Position numbers and translations under genes: made by a program. The notes beneath the pieces are model-generated. The model made no database searches. It was given only the letters and a program-made list of their open reading frames with translations, and was not told the DNA's origin. Below, one piece after another: positions 1 through 7,510 of a stretch of 19,413 nt of DNA (position 1 is the stretch's first letter; the number at the start of each line of letters is the position of its first letter). The DNA is taken from NCBI GenBank assembly GCA_038124765.1, contig JAYPCO010000019.1, forward strand, positions 1-19,413. Direction: 5' to 3'. Source of the DNA: HIMB59 sp038124765 (GTDB lineage Bacteria > Pseudomonadota > Alphaproteobacteria > HIMB59).

Positions 1-231
1 CCTAATGAGGCATTTAAAATAGGTGATAAATTAGATCCTATTTCAATGTATATGAATGATGTGTTTACGGTGCCCACTAGTTTAGCTGGACTCCCTGGAA
101 TTTCTTTACCCTCAGGTTTAAGTTCAAATGGACTGCCACTAGGAATTCAAATTATTGGCAATTACTTTCAGGAAAAAAATCTTCTCAAATTATCTTCGTT
201 GGTAGAAAAGGAATTAGCTTTTAATGAATAA
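1..231 (+). CDS. gatA: Asp-tRNA(Asn)/Glu-tRNA(Gln) amidotransferase subunit A, C-terminal end (partial)
   Basis: The reading frame is open from base 1 and encodes the last 76 residues of GatA; the start lies outside the window. GatA is the amidase subunit of GatCAB. It releases ammonia from glutamine, which GatB uses to convert misacylated Glu-tRNA(Gln) or Asp-tRNA(Asn). The visible part has the conserved amidase C-terminal pattern: Asp-Val-Phe-Thr-Val-Pro, then a Gly-Leu-Pro-Gly-Ile-Ser-Leu-Pro stretch, then Gly-Leu-Pro-Leu-Gly-Ile-Gln-Ile-Ile-Gly. The Ser-Ser-Lys catalytic triad would be upstream and cannot be seen. The gene ends inside the start of gatB with an 8-nt overlap, which implies co-transcription and translational coupling. 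The family assignment is secure because both motif and neighbour agree. Confidence 0.9.
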   Translation, partial: PNEAFKIGDKLDPISMYMNDVFTVPTSLAGLPGISLPSGLSSNGLPLGIQIIGNYFQEKNLLKLSSLVEKELAFNE

Positions 232-1663
232 TAATTGGGAAATGGTAATTGGTTTAGAAGTACATGCTCAATTAAAAACTAATTCTAAATTATTTTCTTC
301 TACTCCTAATCATTTTGGCTCCGAGCCTAACGAAAATGTTAATTTTATAGACTCAGGAATGCCCGGTATGCTTCCTGTTTTAAATTTTGGTTGTATCGAA
401 AAAGCAATAAAAACAGGTTTTGCTTTAAACTTTACTATTAATAAGTACTCGGTTTTTGAAAGAAAGAATTATTTCTATCCTGACTTGCCTCAAGGGTATC
501 AAATAAGTCAGTTTGAATATCCAATCTTATCAGAGGGTTTTATTGAAATTGATCAGAGCAATAATGAAAAAAAGAAAATTAGAATTGAAAGAGCTCATCT
601 CGAGCAGGATGCAGGTAAAAGTATCCATGACATAGATCCTAAATATAGTTTTATAGACTTAAATAGAGTTGGGACACCTTTGTTAGAAATTGTTTCTTAT
701 CCAGACTTGTCCTCTGCAGATGATGTTGTGAACTATATGTCCTCATTAAGACAAATTTTAATGTACATAGATGTTTGTGATGGAAATATGCAGGAAGGCT
801 CATTAAGAGCAGATGTTAATTTGTCAGTAAGGAGACCAGGAGAAGACCTAGGTACACGCTGTGAAATTAAAAATTTAAACTCTTTTAAATTCATAAGACA
901 GGCAATTGAGTTTGAATCTCAAAGGCAAATTGAAATTATTGAGGCTGGAGGAAAGATTGAGCAGAATACAATGCTCTTTGATACCAGCACGGGCGAAACT
1001 AGAGCAATGAGAAGCAAAGAGTTTTCCCATGACTATAGATATTTCCCTGATCCTGATTTACTTCCCATTACCTTGAATCAAGAGCAGATTGACATTATTC
1101 AACCTACAGTTGGCGAACTGCCCAATCAAAAGTTAGAAAGATATACAAATGAATTTAAAGTAGATAAAGATATTTCTAAAATAATCATTTCAGAAAAAGA
1201 AAATACAATCGTTTTTGAAAAGTTAGTCAGGGACTCAAATGTAAACCCCAAAACAATAGCGAGCTGGTTAGTTGGAGATATATTTGCTTACATTAAAGAA
1301 AATCAGCAAGATGTATCTATTCTAGAAAGTAAAACTCAAAATATAATTGAGCTCCTTCAATTAATTTCCGAAGATGTGATATCTAATAAAGTTGGCAAAG
1401 ACATCCTTCCTGAAGTAATTAAGGGAACAAAGTCGCCTAAAGATTTAGTCAGAGAAATGGGTCTAGAACAGGTATCTGATACGAATGAACTTGAACAAAT
1501 TATTGATAATGCCTTAGTAGGCGAAGAGGATAATATAAATAAGTTCAAGAGTGGTTCTGATAGAGTTCTGGGTTATTTTGTGGGCAAGTGTCTGAAGGCA
1601 ACTAAGGGTAAGGGCAATCCGAAGTTGATTAACAAAATTTTACTTGAAAAGTTAAGCAAATAA
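224..1663 (+). CDS. gatB: Asp-tRNA(Asn)/Glu-tRNA(Gln) amidotransferase subunit B
   Basis: This 479-residue protein matches the usual full length of GatB, the subunit that binds misacylated tRNA, activates the Glu/Asp carboxylate with ATP and receives ammonia from GatA. Visible family motifs are VIGLEVHAQL near residue 8, FYPDLPQGYQISQ at about 84-96, the signature GSLRADVNLSVR near residue 192, and RCEIKNLNSFKFI. The C-terminal third is the YqeY-like helical tRNA-binding tail, ending in a VGKCLKATKGKGNP stretch. The ATG start overlaps the end of gatA by 8 nt. A weak purine-rich element (AAAAGGAA) lies about 12 nt upstream. Its presence implies that at least one of Gln-tRNA or Asn-tRNA is made indirectly, as in most alphaproteobacteria. 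No anomalies were seen. Confidence 0.97.
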   Translation: MNNNWEMVIGLEVHAQLKTNSKLFSSTPNHFGSEPNENVNFIDSGMPGMLPVLNFGCIEKAIKTGFALNFTINKYSVFERKNYFYPDLPQGYQISQFEYPILSEGFIEIDQSNNEKKKIRIERAHLEQDAGKSIHDIDPKYSFIDLNRVGTPLLEIVSYPDLSSADDVVNYMSSLRQILMYIDVCDGNMQEGSLRADVNLSVRRPGEDLGTRCEIKNLNSFKFIRQAIEFESQRQIEIIEAGGKIEQNTMLFDTSTGETRAMRSKEFSHDYRYFPDPDLLPITLNQEQIDIIQPTVGELPNQKLERYTNEFKVDKDISKIIISEKENTIVFEKLVRDSNVNPKTIASWLVGDIFAYIKENQQDVSILESKTQNIIELLQLISEDVISNKVGKDILPEVIKGTKSPKDLVREMGLEQVSDTNELEQIIDNALVGEEDNINKFKSGSDRVLGYFVGKCLKATKGKGNPKLINKILLEKLSK

Positions 1664-1668
1664 ATATT

Positions 1669-1730
1669 TTCAAATTATAATTATTCATATGCTATAATAT
1701 GCATGACAAATAAGTAAATTTGTCTATATT
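1669..1730 (+). promoter_or_regulatory. Putative tRNA-Ser promoter region with two candidate promoters
   Basis: Two sigma70-like promoters can be read upstream of tRNA-Ser. The distal one is TTCAAA (1669-1674), an 18-nt spacer and a perfect TATAAT (1693-1698). The proximal one is ATGACA (1703-1708), a 16-nt spacer and TATATT (1725-1730). The proximal -10 is followed directly by GCGGC, a GC-rich discriminator of the kind seen at stable-RNA promoters under stringent control, so I favour it. Its transcript would start about 25 nt before the tRNA. A 7-bp inverted repeat fills the proximal spacer. In DNA this AT-rich, TATAAT-like words arise easily by chance, so the call is tentative. Confidence 0.45.
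1705..1724. repeat. Inverted repeat GACAAAT-N6-ATTTGTC in the tRNA-Ser promoter spacer
   Basis: Perfect 7-bp arms at 1705-1711 and 1718-1724 are separated by AAGTAA. The repeat overlaps the last bases of the proximal -35 and ends exactly where the proximal -10 begins. It could be an operator for a dimeric regulator or a weak hairpin downstream of gatB. No T-tract follows, so termination is less likely. The function is inferred from position only. Confidence 0.4.
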
Positions 1731-1761
1731 GCGGCTACTGTTTAAATTAGCTTAAACCTTC

Positions 1762-1853
1762 GGAGAGGTGGGTGAGTGGCTGAAACCAGCGGTTTGCTAA
1801 ACCGCCGTATGACGCAAGTTGTACCGAGGGTTCGAATCCCTCTCTCTCCGCCA
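1762..1853 (+). tRNA. tRNA-Ser (anticodon GCU)
   Basis: This is a 92-nt class II tRNA with encoded CCA. The acceptor stem pairs 1762-1768 (GGAGAGG) with 1843-1849, the last pair being a G-U wobble. The discriminator is G1850, as expected for serine tRNAs, and CCA is at 1851-1853. The anticodon arm is GCGGT (1789-1793), loop TTGCTAA and ACCGC (1801-1805), placing anticodon GCT at 1796-1798, which reads AGU/AGC serine codons. A long variable arm lies between the anticodon stem and the T arm with GGTTCGAATCC, as expected for tRNA-Ser. It stands alone between gatB and dapA with its own putative promoter. Confidence 0.97.
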
Positions 1854-1854
1854 G

Positions 1855-1878
1855 ACTTAATTTTTAAGTGAATTTTTT
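1855..1878 (+). terminator. Weak hairpin plus T-run after tRNA-Ser
   Basis: ACTTAA (1855-1860), a 3-nt T loop and TTAAGT (1864-1869) form a 6-bp AT-rich stem, followed within four bases by six Ts (1873-1878). The position, directly after the tRNA 3' end, fits a short intrinsic terminator. The stem has little GC and would be weak, and it may be chance in AT-rich DNA. Confidence 0.3.
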
Positions 1879-1916
1879 AAGAAATAAGTCAAAATAGAAA
1901 TGATAAAAAATCTAAA

Positions 1917-2792
1917 ATGTTAAAAGGATCAATACCTGCAATTATTACCCCATTTGATAAAAGTGGCGAGGTTGATTTTGATTGTTTTGAAAAGCTATTG
2001 AATTGGCAAATCAAGGAAGGCATATCTGGTGTAACTGTTTGCGGAACTACTGGTGAATCTCCTACACTGTCTCATGATGAGCACATGAGATTAGTTGAGT
2101 TTGCCGTAAGTGTTGCAGGTAAAAAAATTCCAGTCATTGCTGGAACAGGTTCTAATTCAACCAAAGAAGCTTTAGAGTTTACTAAGCACGCCTTTAAATC
2201 AGGCGCTAGTTATGGATTAGTTGTGACACCTTACTACAATAAACCAAATCAGTTAGGCCTGATTAATCACTTTAAAAAGATTGCAAAAATAACACCTTTA
2301 AAACAAATCATTTATAATATCCCTGGTAGATCAATTGTTGATCTAACTTATGAAAGTTTTAAAGAGTTAAATAAAGTTTCCAACATTGTTGGTATTAAAG
2401 ATGCATCCAATGATTTATCTCGACCTTTGGTGATGAGGACGTTTATGAAAAAAGATTTTAATTATTTATCAGGCGAAGATGGGACTATTGCAGGCTACTT
2501 AGCTCAAGGTGGTCACGGTTGTATATCTGTTACAGCAAATGTCGCCCCAAAGCTCACCTCTCAACTCCACTACTATTGGCAAAAAAAGAACTATAAGGAA
2601 TTTGATAAAGTTAATTTAAAGTTAGCACCACTATCAAAAGTTCTTTTTAGTGAACCAAGTCCAACTCCTTCAAAGTATGCACTTTCCTTAATGGGCAAAT
2701 GTACTAGCATTGTCAGAGATCCGTTAGTTGGTCTGAGTTCAAATACTAAAACACAAATTAAAAAAGTTCTCAAAGATTTAAAATTAATTTAA
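1917..2792 (+). CDS. dapA: 4-hydroxy-tetrahydrodipicolinate synthase
   Basis: DapA condenses pyruvate with aspartate semialdehyde, the first committed step to diaminopimelate and lysine. The 291-residue length is normal. The TIM-barrel lyase motifs are in place: GTTGES at 43-48, TPYYNKP at 104-110, the proton-relay tyrosine Y133 followed by Arg138 in YNIPGR, and the Schiff-base lysine K161 in GIKDAS. This spacing matches the well-studied E. coli enzyme, so activity is expected. The ATG start has no Shine-Dalgarno sequence. A very short in-frame-terminated ATG (about 1899-1922) lies just before it and is probably meaningless. The stop codon is followed immediately by the smpB start, so the two genes are surely co-transcribed. 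The dapA-smpB pairing is common in alphaproteobacteria. Confidence 0.98.
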   Translation: MLKGSIPAIITPFDKSGEVDFDCFEKLLNWQIKEGISGVTVCGTTGESPTLSHDEHMRLVEFAVSVAGKKIPVIAGTGSNSTKEALEFTKHAFKSGASYGLVVTPYYNKPNQLGLINHFKKIAKITPLKQIIYNIPGRSIVDLTYESFKELNKVSNIVGIKDASNDLSRPLVMRTFMKKDFNYLSGEDGTIAGYLAQGGHGCISVTANVAPKLTSQLHYYWQKKNYKEFDKVNLKLAPLSKVLFSEPSPTPSKYALSLMGKCTSIVRDPLVGLSSNTKTQIKKVLKDLKLI

Positions 2793-3230
2793 TTGTCTAT
2801 TCAAAATAGAAGAGCAAAATTTGATTACGATATCAAAGAAACCTATGTTGCCGGTTTGGTTCTAGAAAGCAATGAGGTAAAACCTTTAAGGCAAGGCAAG
2901 GCATCGCTACAATCTAGCTTTATCAATGAACAAAAAGGTGAAATTTTCATCAATAATTTTGAAATAGTAACAGTTCAAAAAAATTTTGATGCTGTCAAAA
3001 AAATCAGAACTGTTAAGAAACTGCTTTTGAATAAAAGAGAAATTCGCAAGATCATGGGTCTCTTAACCACTAAAGGCTATACGGCAGTGCCTATAGAGAT
3101 ATTTTTTAATGAAAAGGGTATTGCTAAAGTTCGATTTGGCGTTGGCGTGGGCAAGAAAAAGTATGATAAACGAGAAACAATTAAACAAAGAGAATGGAGT
3201 CGAAAAAAGCAAAGAATAATCAAAAATTGA
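2793..3230 (+). CDS. smpB: SsrA (tmRNA)-binding protein SmpB
   Basis: SmpB carries tmRNA to stalled ribosomes, where its C-terminal tail mimics mRNA during trans-translation. The 145-residue protein has the family's beta-barrel core: a DYDIKETYVAGLVL segment at 11-24, the EVKPLRQGKASL motif at 28-39, and the conserved KKYDKRETIKQRE segment at 122-134 with DKR at 125-127. A basic tail follows (RKKQRIIKN). The start is TTG, directly after the dapA stop with no intergenic base, and no ATG lies close enough upstream of the conserved core to replace it. Translation therefore probably depends on ribosomes finishing dapA. The tmRNA gene itself is not in this window. Confidence 0.95.
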   Translation: MSIQNRRAKFDYDIKETYVAGLVLESNEVKPLRQGKASLQSSFINEQKGEIFINNFEIVTVQKNFDAVKKIRTVKKLLLNKREIRKIMGLLTTKGYTAVPIEIFFNEKGIAKVRFGVGVGKKKYDKRETIKQREWSRKKQRIIKN

Positions 3231-3238
3231 TTATTCAC

Positions 3239-3266
3239 TTGCTATTTTATTAACTTTTTATATAAA
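3239..3266 (+). promoter_or_regulatory. Putative rpoZ promoter predicting a leaderless mRNA
   Basis: TTGCTA (3239-3244), a 16-nt spacer and TATAAA (3261-3266) form a plausible sigma70 promoter in the short gap after smpB. Normal spacing puts the transcription start at about 3273, the A of the rpoZ ATG. The bases before the ATG read CCTCCC, the opposite of a ribosome-binding site, which fits a leaderless message. The -35 matches consensus at only four of six positions. Confidence 0.4.
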
Positions 3267-3272
3267 CCTCCC

Positions 3273-3539
3273 ATGGCAAGAGTAACAGTAGAAGATTGTA
3301 TTAAAAACGTAGATAGCCTATTCGATTTAGTCCTTCTAGCCTCTCATAGAGCAAAAGTATTAAATTCAGGCAATGAGGCCAAAGTTCCTTTGGATAATGA
3401 TAAGAGCACGGTGATTGCTCTTAGAGAAATTGCTGAAGATAAAATCAGTGTGCAAGATATCAAAGAAGATATTGTAAAAAGCTATCAACTAGTTCAAGAA
3501 AAAGAAGAAGAAAACGAAGACCATCTTCTTGAAGATTAA
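3273..3539 (+). CDS. rpoZ: RNA polymerase omega subunit
   Basis: Omega binds the beta' subunit, helps assembly of RNA polymerase and, in proteobacteria, contributes to one of the ppGpp-binding sites. The 88-residue protein starts with MARVTVEDC, the classic omega N-terminus. It continues with the SLFDLVLLASHRAK helix at about 15-28, the DNDKSTVIALREIA segment at about 41-54, and an acidic C-terminal tail rich in Glu. The ATG start has no Shine-Dalgarno sequence. The gene lies upstream of the (p)ppGpp enzyme gene, the usual alphaproteobacterial arrangement and a functional link between the alarmone and its target. A small hairpin spans its stop codon. The assignment is secure. Confidence 0.96.
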   Translation: MARVTVEDCIKNVDSLFDLVLLASHRAKVLNSGNEAKVPLDNDKSTVIALREIAEDKISVQDIKEDIVKSYQLVQEKEEENEDHLLED

Positions 3540-3550
3540 AACTTCAATTT
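3529..3550 (+). terminator. Hairpin across the rpoZ stop codon, possible attenuator before spoT
   Basis: TTGAAG (3529-3534), a 7-nt loop containing the rpoZ TAA, and CTTCAA (3542-3547) are followed by TTT and further T-rich sequence. A 6-bp stem is weak, so full termination is doubtful; partial attenuation between rpoZ and spoT is possible. It may also be chance. Confidence 0.3.
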
Positions 3551-3568
3551 AGTTTATTATTGTAGCTG

Positions 3569-5710
3569 ATGTTTAAAACCAGCTATTTTAACGATAGTTA
3601 TAATGATTTCAAATCAGCCCTATCTTTAAACGACAAAAATTTTAATGAAAGCCTTTTCAAAAAGGCTATTGAAGTTGCAGAAAATTCGCACGCTGATCAA
3701 TTCAGGGCGTCTGGTGACCCTTATATCATTCACCCATATGAAGTCTGTAAGTCATTAATTGATTTAAAATTAGACACCGAAACGGTTATTACAGGTTTGC
3801 TACATGATGTTATTGAAGATACTTCATTTTCAAAACAACAATTAAGTGAAACTTTTGGTGAGTCTATTTCTGAACTTGTAGATGGCTTAACTAAAATAGA
3901 TTTTTTAGAAGAAAAGAAAATTACTCGATCTGAAAAAGAAGCTGAAAATTTTAGAAAATTACTTATTTCAACAGCTAAAGATATAAGAGTTTTAATTATT
4001 AAACTTGCCGATCGACTTCATAATATTAAAACCATTCATTTTTTTAAAGATGTTGAAAAAAGAAAAAGAGTAAGCAATGAAACTTTATTAATCTACGCCC
4101 CCTTAGCAGAGAGGTTGGGTTTTGAAAACTGGAAGTCAACTTTAGAAAATATTTCATTTAAGAATCTCCACCCTGATATATTCAATAGAATTAATGATAA
4201 AATTAATCTTACTTTTGAAAATTTAGAGGAAACGTTTAATAATTTAGAGACTAATCTTGATGACCTTCTCAAAAAAGAAGGGGTTGAAGCAAAAATTCAA
4301 TATCGAAAAAAAAATCCGTATTCTATTTGGAAAAAGATTAATAAAAAAAACACTGATTTAAACTCCATATCTGACATTGCAGCAGTGAGAATGATCACTA
4401 AATCCACAAGGGATTGCTATAAAATACTTGGTATAATTCACAGAAATTACTCTGCTAAAATAGGAAGGACTAAAGACTATATTTCTAATCCAAAACCTAA
4501 TGGTTATAGATCAATCCACACTGATATTATTTTTGATAAAAAGATTTTTGAAATTCAAATTAGATCAAGGGCAATGCATATGATTGCTGAAGATGGTATA
4601 GCTGCTCATTGGAGGTATAAATATTTAACTAAGGATACTAATTCCGAAGTTTTATACTCATGGCTGCGAGATGCTGTAAATTTTGTTGAAGAAAATGACT
4701 CTCGGCATCTAATTGTAAATAAAACCTCACAGCAATTTTTTGATGAGCAAATATATGTATTTTCTCCCAAAGGAGAATTATTTACGCTTCCTGTAGACTC
4801 AACGCCTGTAGATTTTGCCTATACCATTCATACCGATGTTGGGGATAGATGTGCTGGAGCCATAGTTAATGGTCAAGAGGTCCCATTAAATACTAAATTA
4901 AACAGCGGAGATCAAGTTGAGGTTATTTTAAATGAAAAACAATCCATCTCTCCACTTTGGATTAGATTTGTTAAAAAAGAAAAAGTTCGTGAAAAAATTA
5001 GGCATTTTTTTAGATCAAAACGTAGACGTGAATTTGAAAAATTAGGCCGAGATATACTTTATTATCTTAGTAAAGATAAAGACATTGATTTGAATGAACA
5101 AAACTTTAATGAGATTTCAAAAAATAATGATTTTAAATCTAAAAATAAACTTTACGAAAGTGTCGGGAGGGGGTTTTTGTCAAGAAGGCAACTTAGCGAA
5201 TTATTTTTACCTTTCGAAAAAAGTGTTTTAAATTCAATTTTTAAATCGGACAGTATCAAAAATAAGATAAATGTTTCAAAGTATGAGAATGGCATAGCGG
5301 TCAATTTTGCAACATGCTGCTCTCCGATAAAAGGTGACGACATTATTTCAGTCATGTCTTATGGAAGAGGCTTAGTAGTCCATAGCACTATGTGTGAAAG
5401 TTTAACATACTACCATAAAGATAATTTCTATCGATCGAATTGGGGAGTTGGAAGTAGTAGCCTTAATTTAAGCTCAAGAATTAAAATAATAATTAAAAAT
5501 GAACCCGGCGCATTATTTAGCATTACCTCGGTTTTTGATAAACATCATATCAATATTGAAAATATCCGAATTGCTGAAAGAACTATCAAAGCCTATACAT
5601 TTATAATAGATATTAAGATTGAAAATTCTGATAAGTTAAAATTTTTATTATCTGAAATGAGTACTTTAAATCAGGTTTACAGCGTTGTAAGGCAATCACT
5701 TAATAGTTAA
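3569..5710 (+). CDS. spoT: Bifunctional (p)ppGpp synthetase/hydrolase (RelA/SpoT family, Rel/SpoT type)
   Basis: This long RSH protein (713 residues) makes and degrades the stringent-response alarmone. The order is a hydrolase HD domain (His79-Asp80 and Glu83-Asp84 in LLHDVIEDT), then a synthetase domain with D269 and E328 as the expected catalytic acids and the GYRSIH nucleotide-binding motif (about 312-317). A TGS domain follows at about 394-455, then a helical region, a Cys-Cys motif (ATCCSPIKGD, 581-590) and a C-terminal ACT domain from about 637. The synthetase motif is RTKD (300-303), the RXKD form typical of bifunctional enzymes, not the EXDD form of synthetase-only RelA. Both activities are therefore expected. 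It lies 29 nt after rpoZ and abuts pdxJ. It is probably the only long RSH in this genome, by analogy with other alphaproteobacteria. Confidence 0.96.
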   Translation: MFKTSYFNDSYNDFKSALSLNDKNFNESLFKKAIEVAENSHADQFRASGDPYIIHPYEVCKSLIDLKLDTETVITGLLHDVIEDTSFSKQQLSETFGESISELVDGLTKIDFLEEKKITRSEKEAENFRKLLISTAKDIRVLIIKLADRLHNIKTIHFFKDVEKRKRVSNETLLIYAPLAERLGFENWKSTLENISFKNLHPDIFNRINDKINLTFENLEETFNNLETNLDDLLKKEGVEAKIQYRKKNPYSIWKKINKKNTDLNSISDIAAVRMITKSTRDCYKILGIIHRNYSAKIGRTKDYISNPKPNGYRSIHTDIIFDKKIFEIQIRSRAMHMIAEDGIAAHWRYKYLTKDTNSEVLYSWLRDAVNFVEENDSRHLIVNKTSQQFFDEQIYVFSPKGELFTLPVDSTPVDFAYTIHTDVGDRCAGAIVNGQEVPLNTKLNSGDQVEVILNEKQSISPLWIRFVKKEKVREKIRHFFRSKRRREFEKLGRDILYYLSKDKDIDLNEQNFNEISKNNDFKSKNKLYESVGRGFLSRRQLSELFLPFEKSVLNSIFKSDSIKNKINVSKYENGIAVNFATCCSPIKGDDIISVMSYGRGLVVHSTMCESLTYYHKDNFYRSNWGVGSSSLNLSSRIKIIIKNEPGALFSITSVFDKHHINIENIRIAERTIKAYTFIIDIKIENSDKLKFLLSEMSTLNQVYSVVRQSLNS

Positions 5711-6418
5711 ATGAAACTGGGCGTTAATATTGATCATATTGCTACCTTAAGAAATGCGAGAGGTCTTAATTCTCCCAGTATTTTGAGAGCATTAAAGGAA
5801 TGCGAAAAAAATCATGTGGATACAATCACAGTTCATCTCAGAGAAGATAGAAGGCATATTAGGGATAGCGATCTCAGGGAATTAAAAAAACATTCTAAAA
5901 CGCCTATCAACCTCGAAATGGCTTTAACGAAAGAAATGATAGAAATTGTTAAACAAATTAAACCTAATTTTATTTGTTTAGTGCCTGAAAAAAGAAATGA
6001 AATAACAACCGAGGGCGGACTAAATATAAATTCAATTAATAAAACTAACCTTAGTATGCTTTTAAGAATTTGTTCTAAATTCAATATTCAAATCAGTGCC
6101 TTTGTTAACCCTGATAAAAAAATGATCTTGCTTGCTAAAAAACTTGGTTTTCATGCAGTTGAAATTCATACCGGAGCCTTAGACAAATTAAACATAAATA
6201 AAAAAAAACTAAACAATATTAACAACATGATCAAATTTGCGCATTCCATTGAACTGGTTGTCAATATCGGCCACGGATTAAATTTTAATAATATTAAGTT
6301 AATCAAAAATAAAAAAATAATTGATACTGTTCACATCGGACATTTTATTATTTCAGAGGCAATATTCTTGTCACTTTCTAAAACTATAAAAAAATTTCAA
6401 CATTTAATAAAATCATGA
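5711..6418 (+). CDS. pdxJ: Pyridoxine 5'-phosphate synthase
   Basis: PdxJ closes the pyridine ring of vitamin B6 from 1-deoxyxylulose 5-phosphate and 3-hydroxy-1-aminoacetone phosphate. At 235 residues the length is usual. Family motifs are visible: the N-terminal LGVNIDHIATLRNARG, His42 in TVHLREDRRHIRD, Glu69 in NLEMA, TTEGGLN at about 99-105, GHGLN at 187-191 and the phosphate-binding HIGHFI at about 208-213. The ATG directly follows the spoT stop codon, and the 3' end overlaps acpS by four bases (ATGA). Translational coupling along spoT-pdxJ-acpS is likely. The pdxJ-acpS pair is widely conserved in proteobacteria. Confidence 0.97.
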   Translation: MKLGVNIDHIATLRNARGLNSPSILRALKECEKNHVDTITVHLREDRRHIRDSDLRELKKHSKTPINLEMALTKEMIEIVKQIKPNFICLVPEKRNEITTEGGLNINSINKTNLSMLLRICSKFNIQISAFVNPDKKMILLAKKLGFHAVEIHTGALDKLNINKKKLNNINNMIKFAHSIELVVNIGHGLNFNNIKLIKNKKIIDTVHIGHFIISEAIFLSLSKTIKKFQHLIKS

Positions 6419-6786
6419 TTATAGGTCACGGAGTCGATTTTATCGAAATTGATCGAATTCAAAAAATTTTTCAATCATCTTTTAAAGATAAATTTATTGA
6501 GAAGTATTTTAAATTTGATCTTTTTAATAAAGTTAATCCAAATCAATTATCAAATAATTTTGCAATTAAAGAAGCTTTTTCAAAAGCATTAGGATTGGGT
6601 TTTAGAAGCCCATGTTACCCAAATGAAATTGCTGTAAGTAGAAATTCATTGGGTAAACCAATTATTACACCTCAAAAATATTTAAATAAGTATTTGGTGG
6701 AAAATTATGAAAATTTTGTTATCCATGTGAGTGTAACAGATAACATTAAATATTCATTAGCATCGGTGATCATTGAAAAAATTTAA
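6415..6786 (+). CDS. acpS: Holo-[acyl-carrier-protein] synthase
   Basis: AcpS transfers 4'-phosphopantetheine from CoA to the serine of apo-ACP, switching on fatty-acid synthesis. The 123-residue protein opens with MIIGHGVDFIEIDRI, containing the metal-binding Asp8. The second motif is NFAIKEAFSKALG, with Glu53 as the other metal ligand. His5 replaces the more usual hydrophobic or small residue before Gly-Val-Asp, a minor change. The start overlaps the end of pdxJ by four bases, and the end overlaps lepB by 14 bases. The assignment is secure from motifs, length and neighbours. Confidence 0.95.
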   Translation: MIIGHGVDFIEIDRIQKIFQSSFKDKFIEKYFKFDLFNKVNPNQLSNNFAIKEAFSKALGLGFRSPCYPNEIAVSRNSLGKPIITPQKYLNKYLVENYENFVIHVSVTDNIKYSLASVIIEKI

Positions 6787-7504
6787 AAATTCAGTCGTAA
6801 ATAATATTAAAGCTTTATTTTGGGCTTTATTGATAGCTGGTTTAATTAGATCTTTTGCGATTGAGCCTTTTAAAATTCCATCGGGTTCTATGAAGCCAAA
6901 TCTCCTTGTTGGTGATTTTCTATTTGTTTCTAAATGGGATTATGGCTACTCAAGATATTCATTCCCTTTCGGCCTACCTCCCTTTAAGGGAAAATTTTTT
7001 GCTTCTGAACCTGAAAGGGGAGATATAATAGTTTTTAAATTTCCAGGTAATGAAAGTATTAACTATGTAAAAAGACTCGTAGCGCTTCCAGGAGAGACTG
7101 TCAAAGTTATCGATGGAACTATTTATATAAAGGAAAAAAATCAAAATGAGTTTAAAAAATTCAATCAAGAAAATGATGGTTTTTTCTTCGATGATCAATA
7201 CAACACAGAAATCCCTCAGTTAGTTGAAAATGGTTATACTATTTTAAATCTCACTAATAGTGGGCCTTTAGATTACACACCTGAATACATTGTTCCAGAG
7301 GACAAATATTTTTTTATGGGAGATAATAGAGATAACTCTTCAGACAGTCGAGTAATGAGCGGCGTAGGTTTTGTGCCTAAAGAAAATATTATAGGAAATG
7401 TTTGGTTTATTTGGTTTTCTGTAGACACTAATTTTTCATTTACCAAGTTTTGGATGTTACCGTTTCATATTAGATATGATAGGTTATTTAAACTAGTAAA
7501 ATAA
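6773..7504 (+). CDS. lepB: Signal peptidase I
   Basis: LepB is the inner-membrane serine protease that cleaves Sec and Tat signal peptides. The 243-residue protein has one hydrophobic N-terminal anchor (about 13-30). After it come the catalytic Ser39 in IPSGSMKP, the general-base Lys100 in YVKRLVALPGE, and the signature GDNRDNSSDSR from residue 183. Only one clear transmembrane segment is present, the common alphaproteobacterial form, rather than the two of E. coli. The start is TTG, 14 bases inside the end of acpS. The first downstream Met is Met40 in the active-site motif, too late to be the start, so the TTG is needed. The order acpS-lepB-rnc is typical. Confidence 0.96.
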   Translation: MKKFKNSVVNNIKALFWALLIAGLIRSFAIEPFKIPSGSMKPNLLVGDFLFVSKWDYGYSRYSFPFGLPPFKGKFFASEPERGDIIVFKFPGNESINYVKRLVALPGETVKVIDGTIYIKEKNQNEFKKFNQENDGFFFDDQYNTEIPQLVENGYTILNLTNSGPLDYTPEYIVPEDKYFFMGDNRDNSSDSRVMSGVGFVPKENIIGNVWFIWFSVDTNFSFTKFWMLPFHIRYDRLFKLVK

Positions 7505-7510
7505 ATAATC

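Noticed and set aside
1899..1922. Tiny upstream reading frame overlapping the dapA start
   Set aside because: Seven codons, no ribosome-binding site and no repeated or control-like residues; AT-rich DNA yields such frames often.
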